In this document: piece after piece, positions 30,037 to 36,351 of the stretch
Numbering within the stretch: the first letter of the stretch is position 1
How the letters are laid out: each line of letters starts with the position of its first letter
NCBI GenBank assembly: GCA_944382835.1
Contig: CALWNP010000025.1
Span: forward strand, 1 to 36,351
Direction of reading: 5' to 3'
DNA length: 36,351 bases
Source: an uncultured Gemmiger sp.
Lineage (GTDB): Bacteria; Bacillota; Clostridia; Oscillospirales; Ruminococcaceae
Program-made: the position numbers and the translations under genes
Notes under the pieces: model-generated
Databases searched by the model: none
Told to the model about the DNA's origin: nothing
What the model saw: the letters and a program-made list of their open reading frames with translations, nothing else

Positions 30037-31440
30037 ATGCACTTTCATAAATTTCACGGCGCCGGGGGCCGGCAGGTGGATTTTTCCACCGGCAGCGTGC
30101 GGCAGAACATTCTGGCGGTGGCGGCCCCCATGCTGGTGGCCCAGGTGCTGAACCTGCTGTACAACATTGTGGACCGGATCTACATCGGCAAGATCCCAGG
30201 CGAGGGCACCCTGGCTCTGGCGGGGCTGGGGCTCTGCTTTCCGGTGGTCACCCTGATCACCGCCTTCGCCAACCTCTTCGGGGTGGGCGGGGCACCGCTG
30301 TGCTCCATCGCCCGGGGCCAGAAAAACGAGGAGGGCGCCCGGCGCATCATGGCCAACGCCTACTTCATGCTGCTGGCCTGCGGGGTGGTGCTGACAGTGG
30401 TGGGCATCCTCTTCCACAAGCCGCTGCTCTACCTCTTCGGCGCCAGCGACGCCACCTACCCCTATGCCGCCGCCTACATGACCATCTATCTGCTGGGCAC
30501 CGTCTTTGTCATGACCTCCCTGGGGCTGAACCCCTACATCAACAGCCAGGGCTTTGCCAACATCGGGATGCTGACGGTGCTGCTGGGCGCCGTCGCCAAC
30601 ATCGTGCTGGACCCCATCCTGATCTTCGGGCTGGGCATGGGGGTGCGGGGGGCCGCGGTGGCCACCATCTTCTCCCAGTTTTTGTCGGCGGTGTGGGTGC
30701 TGCGGTTCCTCACCGGCCCCAAGGCCGAGCTGCGGCTGGTGCTGCGGGGCTTCCGGCCGGATTGGTCCTGCATCAAGCGGATCATCGCCCTGGGCACCTC
30801 CAGCTTTGTGATGTCCTTCACCGACAGTCTGGTCCAGGTGGCCTGCAACGCCACCCTCATGACCTTCGGCGGGGACCTCTACGTCAGCGTCATGACCGTC
30901 ATCAACTCGGTGCGGCAGATTGCCCAGACCCCGGTCATGGCCATCACCGACGGCGCCTCCCCCGTCATCGGCTACAACTACGGCGCCGGCGACGTGCCCC
31001 GGGTGCGGGGGGCCATCCGGTTCATGACCCAGCTGGGCTTCGGCTACACCCTGCTGATCTGGGGGCTGATCTCCCTCTTCCCCGCCTTCTTCATCCAGAT
31101 CTTCAACCACGAGGCCGATCTGCTGGCAGCGGCGGTGCCCTCGCTGCACATCTATTTCTTCGGCTTTGTGATGATGGCCTTCCAGTTCTCGGGCCAGAGC
31201 GTCTTCAAGTCGCTGAACAAGCCCAAGCGGGCCATCTTCTTCTCGCTGCTGCGCAAGGCCATCATCGTGGTGCCCCTGACCCTGATCCTGCCCCATCTGG
31301 CCGGGCTGGGGGTCAACGGGGTCTTCCTGGCCGAGCCCATCTCCAACGTCATCGGCGGCCTGGCCTGCTACATCACCATGCGCCTTACCGTCATGCCCGA
31401 GCTGCGGGCGATGGAAGCCCGCAGCAAGGCGGCGGTGTGA
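30037..31440 (+). CDS. MATE family efflux transporter
   Basis: A 467-residue protein with 12 membrane helices in two bundles, matching MATE exporters that use sodium or proton gradients to expel cationic drugs or metabolites. Signature stretches are GSVRQNILAVAAPMLVAQVLNLLYNIVDRIYIG at the start (shortened here), GLGLCFPVVTL, and the second-half PVMAITDGASPVIGYNYGAG. AGAGGAG lies 9 bp before the ATG at 30037; ATG at 30028 is too close to it. It is followed after 18 bp by the GNAT gene. The substrate is not predictable. Confidence 0.9.
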   Translation: MHFHKFHGAGGRQVDFSTGSVRQNILAVAAPMLVAQVLNLLYNIVDRIYIGKIPGEGTLALAGLGLCFPVVTLITAFANLFGVGGAPLCSIARGQKNEEGARRIMANAYFMLLACGVVLTVVGILFHKPLLYLFGASDATYPYAAAYMTIYLLGTVFVMTSLGLNPYINSQGFANIGMLTVLLGAVANIVLDPILIFGLGMGVRGAAVATIFSQFLSAVWVLRFLTGPKAELRLVLRGFRPDWSCIKRIIALGTSSFVMSFTDSLVQVACNATLMTFGGDLYVSVMTVINSVRQIAQTPVMAITDGASPVIGYNYGAGDVPRVRGAIRFMTQLGFGYTLLIWGLISLFPAFFIQIFNHEADLLAAAVPSLHIYFFGFVMMAFQFSGQSVFKSLNKPKRAIFFSLLRKAIIVVPLTLILPHLAGLGVNGVFLAEPISNVIGGLACYITMRLTVMPELRAMEARSKAAV

Positions 31441-31458
31441 TCAAAGGAGGGGTTTCGG

Positions 31459-31962
31459 ATGAAGATTCAACTGCGGCTGCCCGCCCAGGAGGACATCCCC
31501 GCCCTGGTGGCACTGTACAACGCGGTGGACCGGCGCTACCTCTCCGACCATCTGCCCAACCCCTACACCGAGGCCTCGGCCCGGTGGTGGCTGGATCTGA
31601 TCCGCCGGGAGGAGGGCAGGGGCGGGCTGTACCGGGTGATCCTGGCCGACGGCAAGCTGGCCGGCACCCTCTCGGCGGAGCGCAAGCCCGATGTCTTCCA
31701 CCGGGACGCCGAGCTGGGCTACCTTCTCGACCCCGCCTTCCAGTCCCGGGGGGTGATGACGGCGGCGGTGGGGCAGTTCTGCCCCCTGGCCTTTGCCCGG
31801 CTGGACCTGCTGCGGCTTTCCGCCCTGGTCTACGCCCCCAACACTGCCTCCCGCCGGGTGCTGGAGAAAAACGGCTTTGCCCTGGAAGGGCTGCAAAAAC
31901 AGGCGGTGACCAAGGGGGACGCGGTGTGGGACCTCTGCCTCTATGGCAGGCTGCGCCCCTGA
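31459..31962 (+). CDS. GNAT family N-acetyltransferase (RimJ/RimL-like)
   Basis: A 167-residue acetyltransferase that moves acetyl from acetyl-CoA to an amino group. The fold signals are in order: LRLPAQEDIPALVALY at the start, AELGYLLDPAFQSRGVMTAA (acetyl-CoA loop), and LVYAPNTASRRVLEKNGFALEG, the typical RimJ-like ending. The Q/RxxGxG/A loop is SRGVMT, slightly divergent. AAAGGAGG precedes the ATG. It follows the MATE exporter by 18 bp, so the pair may form a resistance-type unit: modify and export. Confidence 0.88.
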   Translation: MKIQLRLPAQEDIPALVALYNAVDRRYLSDHLPNPYTEASARWWLDLIRREEGRGGLYRVILADGKLAGTLSAERKPDVFHRDAELGYLLDPAFQSRGVMTAAVGQFCPLAFARLDLLRLSALVYAPNTASRRVLEKNGFALEGLQKQAVTKGDAVWDLCLYGRLRP

Positions 31963-31980
31963 ACCTTTCTGTTGCTTCCC

Positions 31981-32015
31981 AACCGGCTGTCGGCTCTGTG
32001 CCGCAGCCGGTTTTT
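31981..32015 (+). terminator. Terminator after the GNAT gene
   Basis: AACCGGCTG and CAGCCGGTT arms with a 14-nt loop, then TTT. In 31963-32279 the other contents are a promoter (next entry) and a leader with the small hairpin GTCCCG/CGGGAC at 32171-32188. Confidence 0.7.
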
Positions 32016-32097
32016 CTGTTTCTTCCGGCATTCTGCCAAAAAAATACGCCCTGTTTTGGGCGGCTCCGACAAAGTTTGGGAATCTCGCCCCGCCGCC

Positions 32098-32125
32098 TTG
32101 CATCCCGCCCGCCCTGTGGTACAAT
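32098..32125 (+). promoter_or_regulatory. Promoter of the arabinofuranosidase
   Basis: TTGCAT (32098-32103), a 16-bp spacer and TACAAT (32120-32125), giving an unusually long AT-rich leader of about 150 nt. Its second half (32200-32250) is nearly pure A/T in a GC-rich genome and could hold further control sites. Confidence 0.6.
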
Positions 32126-32279
32126 GAAACAAACAACCGCCGGGGACAGCCAGATTATCCTGGGACAAGCGTCCCGGATGCTCGGGACTCCAGCGCGTTT
32201 TATTCAAATCGTATTCTTTTTATATTTTTTCCAATTTGTATTATCCGGCACAATCCGCTGCTCATAAGGAGTGATCCCC

Positions 32280-33761
32280 ATGTCCTACCTCATCCTCAAC
32301 GCCAACCGCTCGGTGGGCACCATCCACAAAAACATCTACGGCCAGTTTTCCGAGCATCTGGGCCGCTGCATCTACCAGGGCCTCTATGTGGGCCCCGACT
32401 CCCCCATCCTCAACCGCAACGGGATGCGCACCGATGTGGTCGACGCCCTGAAAGCGCTGCATCTGCCGGTGCTGCGCTGGCCGGGGGGCTGTTTTGCCGA
32501 CACCTACCACTGGCAGGACGGCATCGGCCCCCAGTCCGGCCGCAAGACCATCGTCAACACCAACTGGGGCGGGGTGACCGAGGACAACTCTTTCGGCACC
32601 CATGAGTTCATGGAGCTCTGCCGCCAGATCGGCTGTGAGCCCTACCTGTCGGGCAATGTGGGCAGCGGCACGGTGCAGGAGTTCTCCGACTGGGTGGAGT
32701 ACTGCAACATGCCGGGCACCTCTCCCATGGCCAGCCTCCGCCGCCGCAACGGCCGGGAGGAACCCTGGAACGTCCGGTACTGGGGCATCGGCAACGAGGC
32801 CTGGGGCTGCGGCGGCAACATGCGGGCGGAATACTACGCCGACCTCTGCCGCCAGTACAGCACCTATCTGCGCAGCTATGCGCCGGACCAGAAGCTCTTC
32901 CGCATCGCCTCGGGGGCCAATGTGGACGACTACCACTGGACCGAGACGGTGGTGGAGCGGGCCGGCCGCCAGATCGATGCGGTGAGCCTCCACTACTATA
33001 CCGTGCCCGGCCCCGACGGGCAGCACAAGGGCTCGGCCACCCGATTCACCCCCGCCGAATACTACCACACCCTGCACAAGGCCCTCTTCATGGAGGAGCT
33101 GGTGGAGAACCACAGCCGGATCATCCGCCGTTACCAGGGCGACCGCAAAATCGGCCTGGCGGTGGATGAGTGGGGCACCTGGTACGATGTGGAGCCCGGC
33201 ACCAACCCCGGCTTCCTCTACCAGCAGAACACCATGCGGGACGCCCTGGTGGCCGCGGTGAACCTGAACATCTTCAACAACCACTGTGACACCGTCTGGA
33301 TGGCCAACATCGCCCAGGTGGTCAACGTGCTGCAGGCCATGGTCCTCACCGAGGGGGACCGGATGCTCACCACCCCCACCTACCACGTCTTTGAGATGTA
33401 CAAGGGCCACCAGAACGCCCGCCAGCTGGAGAGCTACGCCGAGACCACCCTGCTGGGCCAGGAGGAGGAGCAGGTGCCCGAGCTCCATCTCTCGGCCAGC
33501 CAGCAGCAGGACGGCAGCATCCTGCTCACCGTCGCCAACCTCAACGACGCCCGGCCGGTGCCGCTCCACTGCCTGCTGGCCGGGGCCAGGGCTGCCCGGG
33601 TGGAGGGCCGGGTGCTCACCGGCCGCCCCGATGCCCACAACACCTTCGACGCCCCGGCCCGGGTGGCCCCCCGCCCGCTGGATGCCGCCCTCACCGAGGA
33701 CGGCTTCACCGCCACCCTGCCCCCCTGCAGCGTGGCCGCCTTCACCCTTCTGCCCGCCTGA
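32280..33761 (+). CDS. abfA: GH51 alpha-L-arabinofuranosidase
   Basis: A 493-residue glycoside hydrolase of family 51, which releases terminal arabinose from arabino-oligosaccharides after their uptake. The acid/base glutamate is E173 in WGIGNEAWG and the nucleophile E297 in [20 protein letters not shown] (65-78) is also characteristic. There is no signal peptide, so it is cytoplasmic, as usual for the family. The length matches family norms (about 500), with a C-terminal beta-sandwich (about 385-493). AAGGAG lies 8 bp before the ATG at 32280. The gene stands alone behind a long leader and before a strong terminator; no arabinose pathway genes are in view. Confidence 0.93.
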   Translation: MSYLILNANRSVGTIHKNIYGQFSEHLGRCIYQGLYVGPDSPILNRNGMRTDVVDALKALHLPVLRWPGGCFADTYHWQDGIGPQSGRKTIVNTNWGGVTEDNSFGTHEFMELCRQIGCEPYLSGNVGSGTVQEFSDWVEYCNMPGTSPMASLRRRNGREEPWNVRYWGIGNEAWGCGGNMRAEYYADLCRQYSTYLRSYAPDQKLFRIASGANVDDYHWTETVVERAGRQIDAVSLHYYTVPGPDGQHKGSATRFTPAEYYHTLHKALFMEELVENHSRIIRRYQGDRKIGLAVDEWGTWYDVEPGTNPGFLYQQNTMRDALVAAVNLNIFNNHCDTVWMANIAQVVNVLQAMVLTEGDRMLTTPTYHVFEMYKGHQNARQLESYAETTLLGQEEEQVPELHLSASQQQDGSILLTVANLNDARPVPLHCLLAGARAARVEGRVLTGRPDAHNTFDAPARVAPRPLDAALTEDGFTATLPPCSVAAFTLLPA

Positions 33762-33771
33762 TGGATTACAA

Positions 33772-33806
33772 AAAAGCCGCCGGCTCTCTCCGAGCCGACG
33801 GCTTTT
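33772..33806 (+). terminator. Terminator after the arabinofuranosidase
   Basis: AAAAGCCGCCGGCTC (33772-33786) pairs with GAGCCGACGGCTTTT (33792-33806), one mismatch, 10 bp past the stop. Confidence 0.88.
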
Positions 33807-33881
33807 GTTCTGTTTGCCCGCCAACGGGAAAAGTTTTACACCAAATCCGGTACAGACGGTGGAAAACTTTCCCCTTTCCCG

Positions 33882-33910
33882 TTGTCTGGGCGGGGCAAAT
33901 CCTGTATCAT
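33882..33910 (+). promoter_or_regulatory. Promoter of the small lipoprotein
   Basis: TTGTCT (33882-33887), a 17-bp spacer and TATCAT (33905-33910), 23 bp before the start codon. Confidence 0.7.
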
Positions 33911-33933
33911 AAAAGAAAAAGGAGGAATTGCCG

Positions 33934-34506
33934 ATGAAACGCCTCTTCTGCCTGCCGCTGGCCGGCTGCACCGCCGCGGCGCCGGCGGAGACCACCGCCG
34001 AACACACCGTCGCCCCCTGGACCCTCACCGAGGACCAGCAGCAGCTGCTGGCCGCCCTGGACAAGGCCGATCAGGTGGCGCTGTTCCGGTTTTCCGCCCC
34101 GGTGACGGCGGCCGCCCTCCACATCTACCGGCTGGAGGAGGGGGCCTGGGTGGCCAACGGCGGCGGCGAGATCGGCACCGCCGGCGAGCTGGCCCAGCAG
34201 CCCATGTCCGGCACCCTGGCCCTGGAGCTGGAGGCGGACTACCAGATCAGCGGCATCATCAACTTCGGGGGCTGCTTCTCCACCCTCAGTGATCCCATCC
34301 GGCTGGACACCCAACCCACCGCCAGCGTCAAGGCCTTTCTGGACCAGCCGGCGCCGGTGGATCAGGGGGAGGTGCCGGTGGCGCTGCTGATCTACGACGA
34401 CGGCAACACCCTGCCCAGCTGCTCGGTCCAGGACTACTTTTCCCCCGAGGAGCTGGCCGAATATGACCTGGTCCAGGCGGTGACCATGACCTTCGGGCCG
34501 GAATGA
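33934..34506 (+). CDS. Small lipoprotein with shortened signal
   Basis: A 190-residue protein that I do not recognise. It begins MKRLFCLPLAGCTAAAPAE: a lipobox (LAGC) only 13 residues from the start, with a hydrophobic core of about 7 residues, much shorter than the roughly 12-20 of a normal lipoprotein signal, so export may be inefficient or the signal damaged. The mature region is acidic and Gly/Ala-rich, with no membrane helix. AAGGAGG lies 8 bp before the ATG at 33934. Its stop is 4 bp from that of the converging asparaginase, without a terminator between. Confidence 0.65.
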   Translation: MKRLFCLPLAGCTAAAPAETTAEHTVAPWTLTEDQQQLLAALDKADQVALFRFSAPVTAAALHIYRLEEGAWVANGGGEIGTAGELAQQPMSGTLALELEADYQISGIINFGGCFSTLSDPIRLDTQPTASVKAFLDQPAPVDQGEVPVALLIYDDGNTLPSCSVQDYFSPEELAEYDLVQAVTMTFGPE

Positions 34507-34510
34507 GGGC

Positions 34511-35512
34511 TCAGCGCCGCACCAGCAGGTCGCAGGCGATGGGGGTGTAAAAGAGTTCCCGGGCCCAGGCGGGGTCGGTGGTCTGGCCCAGAATCCACAT
34601 GAGCTTGGCGGCGACGGCCTCGGTGGTCATGTCGCAGGCCTCCAGCACCGGCAGGCTCCGCTTGACCCGGGACCCCACCGAGTAGACCCCCAGATCGCTG
34701 CCCTCGTTCTCCACCTGGGTGGTCATGACCACCAGTTTGCCGGCGTCCAGCCCCGCCTTGACCACCGTCAGGTAGTCGCCGCTGTCATAGCTGGGCAGCC
34801 CGCCCACCCCGAAGCTCTCGATGATCAGGGCGTCGTTGTGGGCCAGCAGATACTCCGCCGCCCCGCACCCCATGCCGGGGATCAGCTTGAGCAGCGCCAC
34901 GTTGGGGTTGACCTTGTCGTAAAACTGGGGCACCGCCCGGCTTTCGGGGCGGAGAAAGGGGATCAGCCGACCGTCCTGGACCTGGCCCAGCACCGGGTAG
35001 TTGATGCTGGAAAAGGCCTCGAACCGCTTGCTGTGGGTTTTGCGGGCCCGGGTGCCCAGGATCACCTTGCCGCTGAAGACGATCATCACCCCCGCCATGC
35101 CGGACAGCGCCACCGTGAAGGCGTCCCGCAGGTTCTGCTTGCTGTCGGTGGTCTCAAAGCCGATGGGTTTCTGGGCGCCGGTGAGGACGATGGGTTTGGG
35201 GCTGCCCTGGATCAGATAGCTCAGCCCCGCCGCGGTGTAGGCCATGGTGTCGGTGCCGTGGCAGATGACAAATCCGTCGTAAGCACGGTAATTGCGGCGG
35301 ATGGTGTCGGCGATCTTCAGCCAGTGTTTGGGCTGGATGTTGGTGCTGTCCAGATTGCAGATCTGCAGGCAGTCCACCTGGCAGACCTGTTCCAGATCGG
35401 GGATGTAGTTGAGCAGCTGCGCGCTGGAGAGATCGGGCCGCAGCCCGTTGTCCCCCAGTTCCGAGGCGATGGTGCCGCCGGTGCCGATCATCAATACTTT
35501 TTTCTTTTCCAT
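34511..35512 (-). CDS. ansA: Type I L-asparaginase
   Basis: A 333-residue cytoplasmic amidohydrolase that converts asparagine to aspartate and ammonia. The two catalytic motifs are GTGGTIAS (10-17, nucleophile T14) and CHGTDTM (84-90). The length and the absence of a signal peptide fit type I enzymes, which serve nitrogen metabolism rather than scavenging outside the cell. The ATG at 35512 begins MEKKKVLMIG and has GAGGAG 10 bp upstream; a longer frame to 35590 lacks a site. It is transcribed alone, converging on the small lipoprotein. Confidence 0.94.
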   Translation of the reverse strand: MEKKKVLMIGTGGTIASELGDNGLRPDLSSAQLLNYIPDLEQVCQVDCLQICNLDSTNIQPKHWLKIADTIRRNYRAYDGFVICHGTDTMAYTAAGLSYLIQGSPKPIVLTGAQKPIGFETTDSKQNLRDAFTVALSGMAGVMIVFSGKVILGTRARKTHSKRFEAFSSINYPVLGQVQDGRLIPFLRPESRAVPQFYDKVNPNVALLKLIPGMGCGAAEYLLAHNDALIIESFGVGGLPSYDSGDYLTVVKAGLDAGKLVVMTTQVENEGSDLGVYSVGSRVKRSLPVLEACDMTTEAVAAKLMWILGQTTDPAWARELFYTPIACDLLVRR

Positions 35513-35559
35513 CAATCGTTTTCTCCTCATGCGGCGGGATGCCGCGGAATTTTTGGTGT

Positions 35560-35580
35560 GATGTGCTGTTATAAATAAGG
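35560..35580 (-). promoter_or_regulatory. Possible promoter region of the asparaginase
   Basis: Minus-strand TATAAC (35569-35574) in an AT-rich stretch about 60 bp before the start, with TTTTGT-type -35 sequence 17 bp upstream. It is weaker than the other promoters in the window. Confidence 0.4.
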
Positions 35581-35581
35581 A

Positions 35582-35820
35582 TAGACGCAAACAAAATCCC
35601 GGTCAAGCGGGCATCTAGCCTGGACACCGGAAAGGCATCTTCCCCCGTTTGTGGTGTGACGGGCCGGTGCGCCATCAGCGGGCGCGTCAAGAAAACGCTC
35701 CTGCGGAGCGTTTTTAGCGACCGGTCCCCGCGAGCTGAACGCGAGCCGCAGGCGAAGCGCGAAGCCGCCCCGTAGGGGATGGCGCAACAAAAAATCCCGG
35801 TCATTTGACCGGGATTTTCT
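35582..35820. repeat. Intergenic hairpin array
   Basis: A 240-bp stretch with several hairpins: AAAACGCTCC TGC GGAGCGTTTT (35692-35714), a CCCC-GTA-GGGG stem near 35768-35778, and AAAATCCCGGTCA TT TGACCGGGATTTT (35791-35818). The sequence AAAATCCCGGTCA also stands as a direct repeat at about 35594. It resembles the style, not the sequence, of the three large hairpin repeats. No gene is supported in 35513-35886. Confidence 0.6.
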
Positions 35821-35886
35821 TGGAACATCGCAACACTATAGATGCCACGGCCTTCGCCCGTTCGCAAGCGTCCTGCCTATTATTTT

Positions 35887-36250
35887 TTACTCCATAGGAG
35901 ATAGTTTTCCGCTATGAGCCTCCAGAGCTTCGATGCGGTGATCCTGTATCAAGATTTCCATCTGGCTGATGGCGATGGCATTGAGCTTTGCCAGCCGCTC
36001 GGCCTGACTCCTAAACGCATCGAATTCGACACGGTTAAAAGACGGGTTGTATAGAGATTCCCAAACACCCAGGAACTCAATCGTGTTCCGGTTCCGCAGC
36101 CAGTTTTGGATAATGTAGCGAGGATTGTCGCTGTCCTTCAGCTTGGCGATGTCAGTCAAGCTGATAAAGTCATCTCGCTCGGAATTCCATTGTACACTAA
36201 TTTCCGCTCCCTTGACAACCAGCTTGTCCGCTCGTCCGAACCTCTTTGCT
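35887..36250 (-). pseudogene. Decayed KilA-N domain gene
   Basis: Remains of a phage-type KilA-N protein. The open frame reads GAEISVQWNSERDDFISLTDIAK, then RNRNTIEFLGVWESLYNPSFNRVEFDAF, clear KilA-N sequence, and then jumps to ERLAKLNAIAISQMEIL, which in full-length relatives is the C-terminal end. About 150-200 residues between these are missing without breaking the frame. There is no ATG or GTG in the frame after the stop at about 36251; the only start is a TTG at 36159 that would remove the conserved N-terminus. It is therefore a deletion-bearing relic, perhaps of a prophage or mobile element. It overlaps the end of the next gene in another frame. Confidence 0.75.
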
Positions 36251-36351
36251 GATTATTTTTTGGAGCAATCCCCGGCAGCCTTCCTCCACATCCCGCCAGG
36301 TCGTGTCGAAATCGTCGGTGTACCACGGATCGGCTACCTCGCCGGGACGGT
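36197..36351 (-). CDS. Low-molecular-weight protein-tyrosine phosphatase, C-terminus (partial)
   Basis: The last 50 codons of a gene entering from the right edge. GEVADPWYTDDFDTTWRDVE is the characteristic end of LMW phosphatases, with the general-acid aspartate in ADPWY; these enzymes remove phosphate from protein tyrosines, often in polysaccharide control. Normal members end soon after the helix CRGLLQKII, but this one continues for about 16 more residues to a TAG at 36197 because it reads into the KilA-N relic in a different frame. The upstream catalytic CxxNxCRS loop lies outside the window. Confidence 0.8.
   Translation of the reverse strand, partial: RPGEVADPWYTDDFDTTWRDVEEGCRGLLQKIISKEVRTSGQAGCQGSGN

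Noticed and set aside
28066-31296. A 1076-codon minus-strand open frame
   Set aside because: It is antisense to the solute-binding and MATE genes, low in complexity (Gly/His/Gln), and exists because third positions are GC-rich. Only the terminal feoB-like 180 residues are meaningful.

Overview
The window comes from a GC-rich member of the Firmicutes. The best fit is a gut anaerobe of the Oscillospiraceae (Faecalibacterium / Subdoligranulum / Gemmiger type). The support is AGGAGG-type ribosome binding sites, sigma-A promoters with 16-18 bp spacing, many U-tailed intrinsic terminators, strong GC bias at third codon positions, and clostridial content: 2-hydroxyacyl-CoA dehydratase parts, split transketolase, TRAP transporter, M32 peptidase. 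The genus is an inference. I found no rRNA, tRNA or CRISPR array.

Layout. 1-690: 3' part of an IS1182-type transposase and the element's probable right end. 693-6055: GT2 glycosyltransferase, divergent M32 carboxypeptidase, DUF362 ferredoxin-like protein, and an exported membrane-anchored protein. 6143-8164: large GT-C-like membrane protein. 8304-10449: two-gene metal-chaperone module, a His-rich COG0523 GTPase and a P-loop/TIGR03943-like fusion. 10667-12761: HD-domain protein, carrier-protein-like protein lacking the phosphopantetheine serine, and an AI-2E-family permease. 12826-18826 (minus strand): TRAP transporter (M, Q, P), and upstream of it a separately terminated two-gene 2-hydroxyacyl-CoA dehydratase operon in which one subunit is fused to the activating ATPase. 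19207-20457: two small membrane proteins, each preceded by an intrinsic terminator in its leader. 20575-22390: split transketolase. 22738-23869: a 52-codon ORF, then two long inverted copies of a hairpin-rich repeat. 23869-27888 (minus strand): EamA transporter, lipoprotein, CpsB-type phosphatase and BY-kinase/Wzz fusion. 28066-28614: internal scrap of feoB. 28720-33761: orphan solute-binding lipoprotein, MATE exporter, GNAT acetyltransferase, GH51 arabinofuranosidase. 33934-35512: small lipoprotein converging on type I asparaginase. 35560-36351: hairpin array, decayed KilA-N gene, and the C-terminus of a low-molecular-weight tyrosine phosphatase running off the right edge.

Most striking observations. 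(1) A 250-420 bp element occurs three times (about 3286-3540, 22900-23321, 23471-23868), always just past a stop codon and always in the same orientation relative to that gene. It is a chain of hairpins, and three of the stems differ between copies by compensatory changes, so structure rather than sequence appears conserved. (2) The dehydratase operon and the divergent YczE-like gene share one intergenic region in which both transcripts start and both meet a terminator before the first gene; the next gene (DUF2798-like) repeats this design. (3) The dehydratase-activase fusion keeps an internal ribosome binding site and ATG exactly where a free activase would start.

Most genes are short transcription units with their own promoter and terminator. 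Clear co-transcribed pairs are dehydratase beta + alpha/activase, dctP-dctQ-dctM, transketolase N + C, the two metal GTPases, and MATE + GNAT. BY-kinase + phosphatase is a probable pair.
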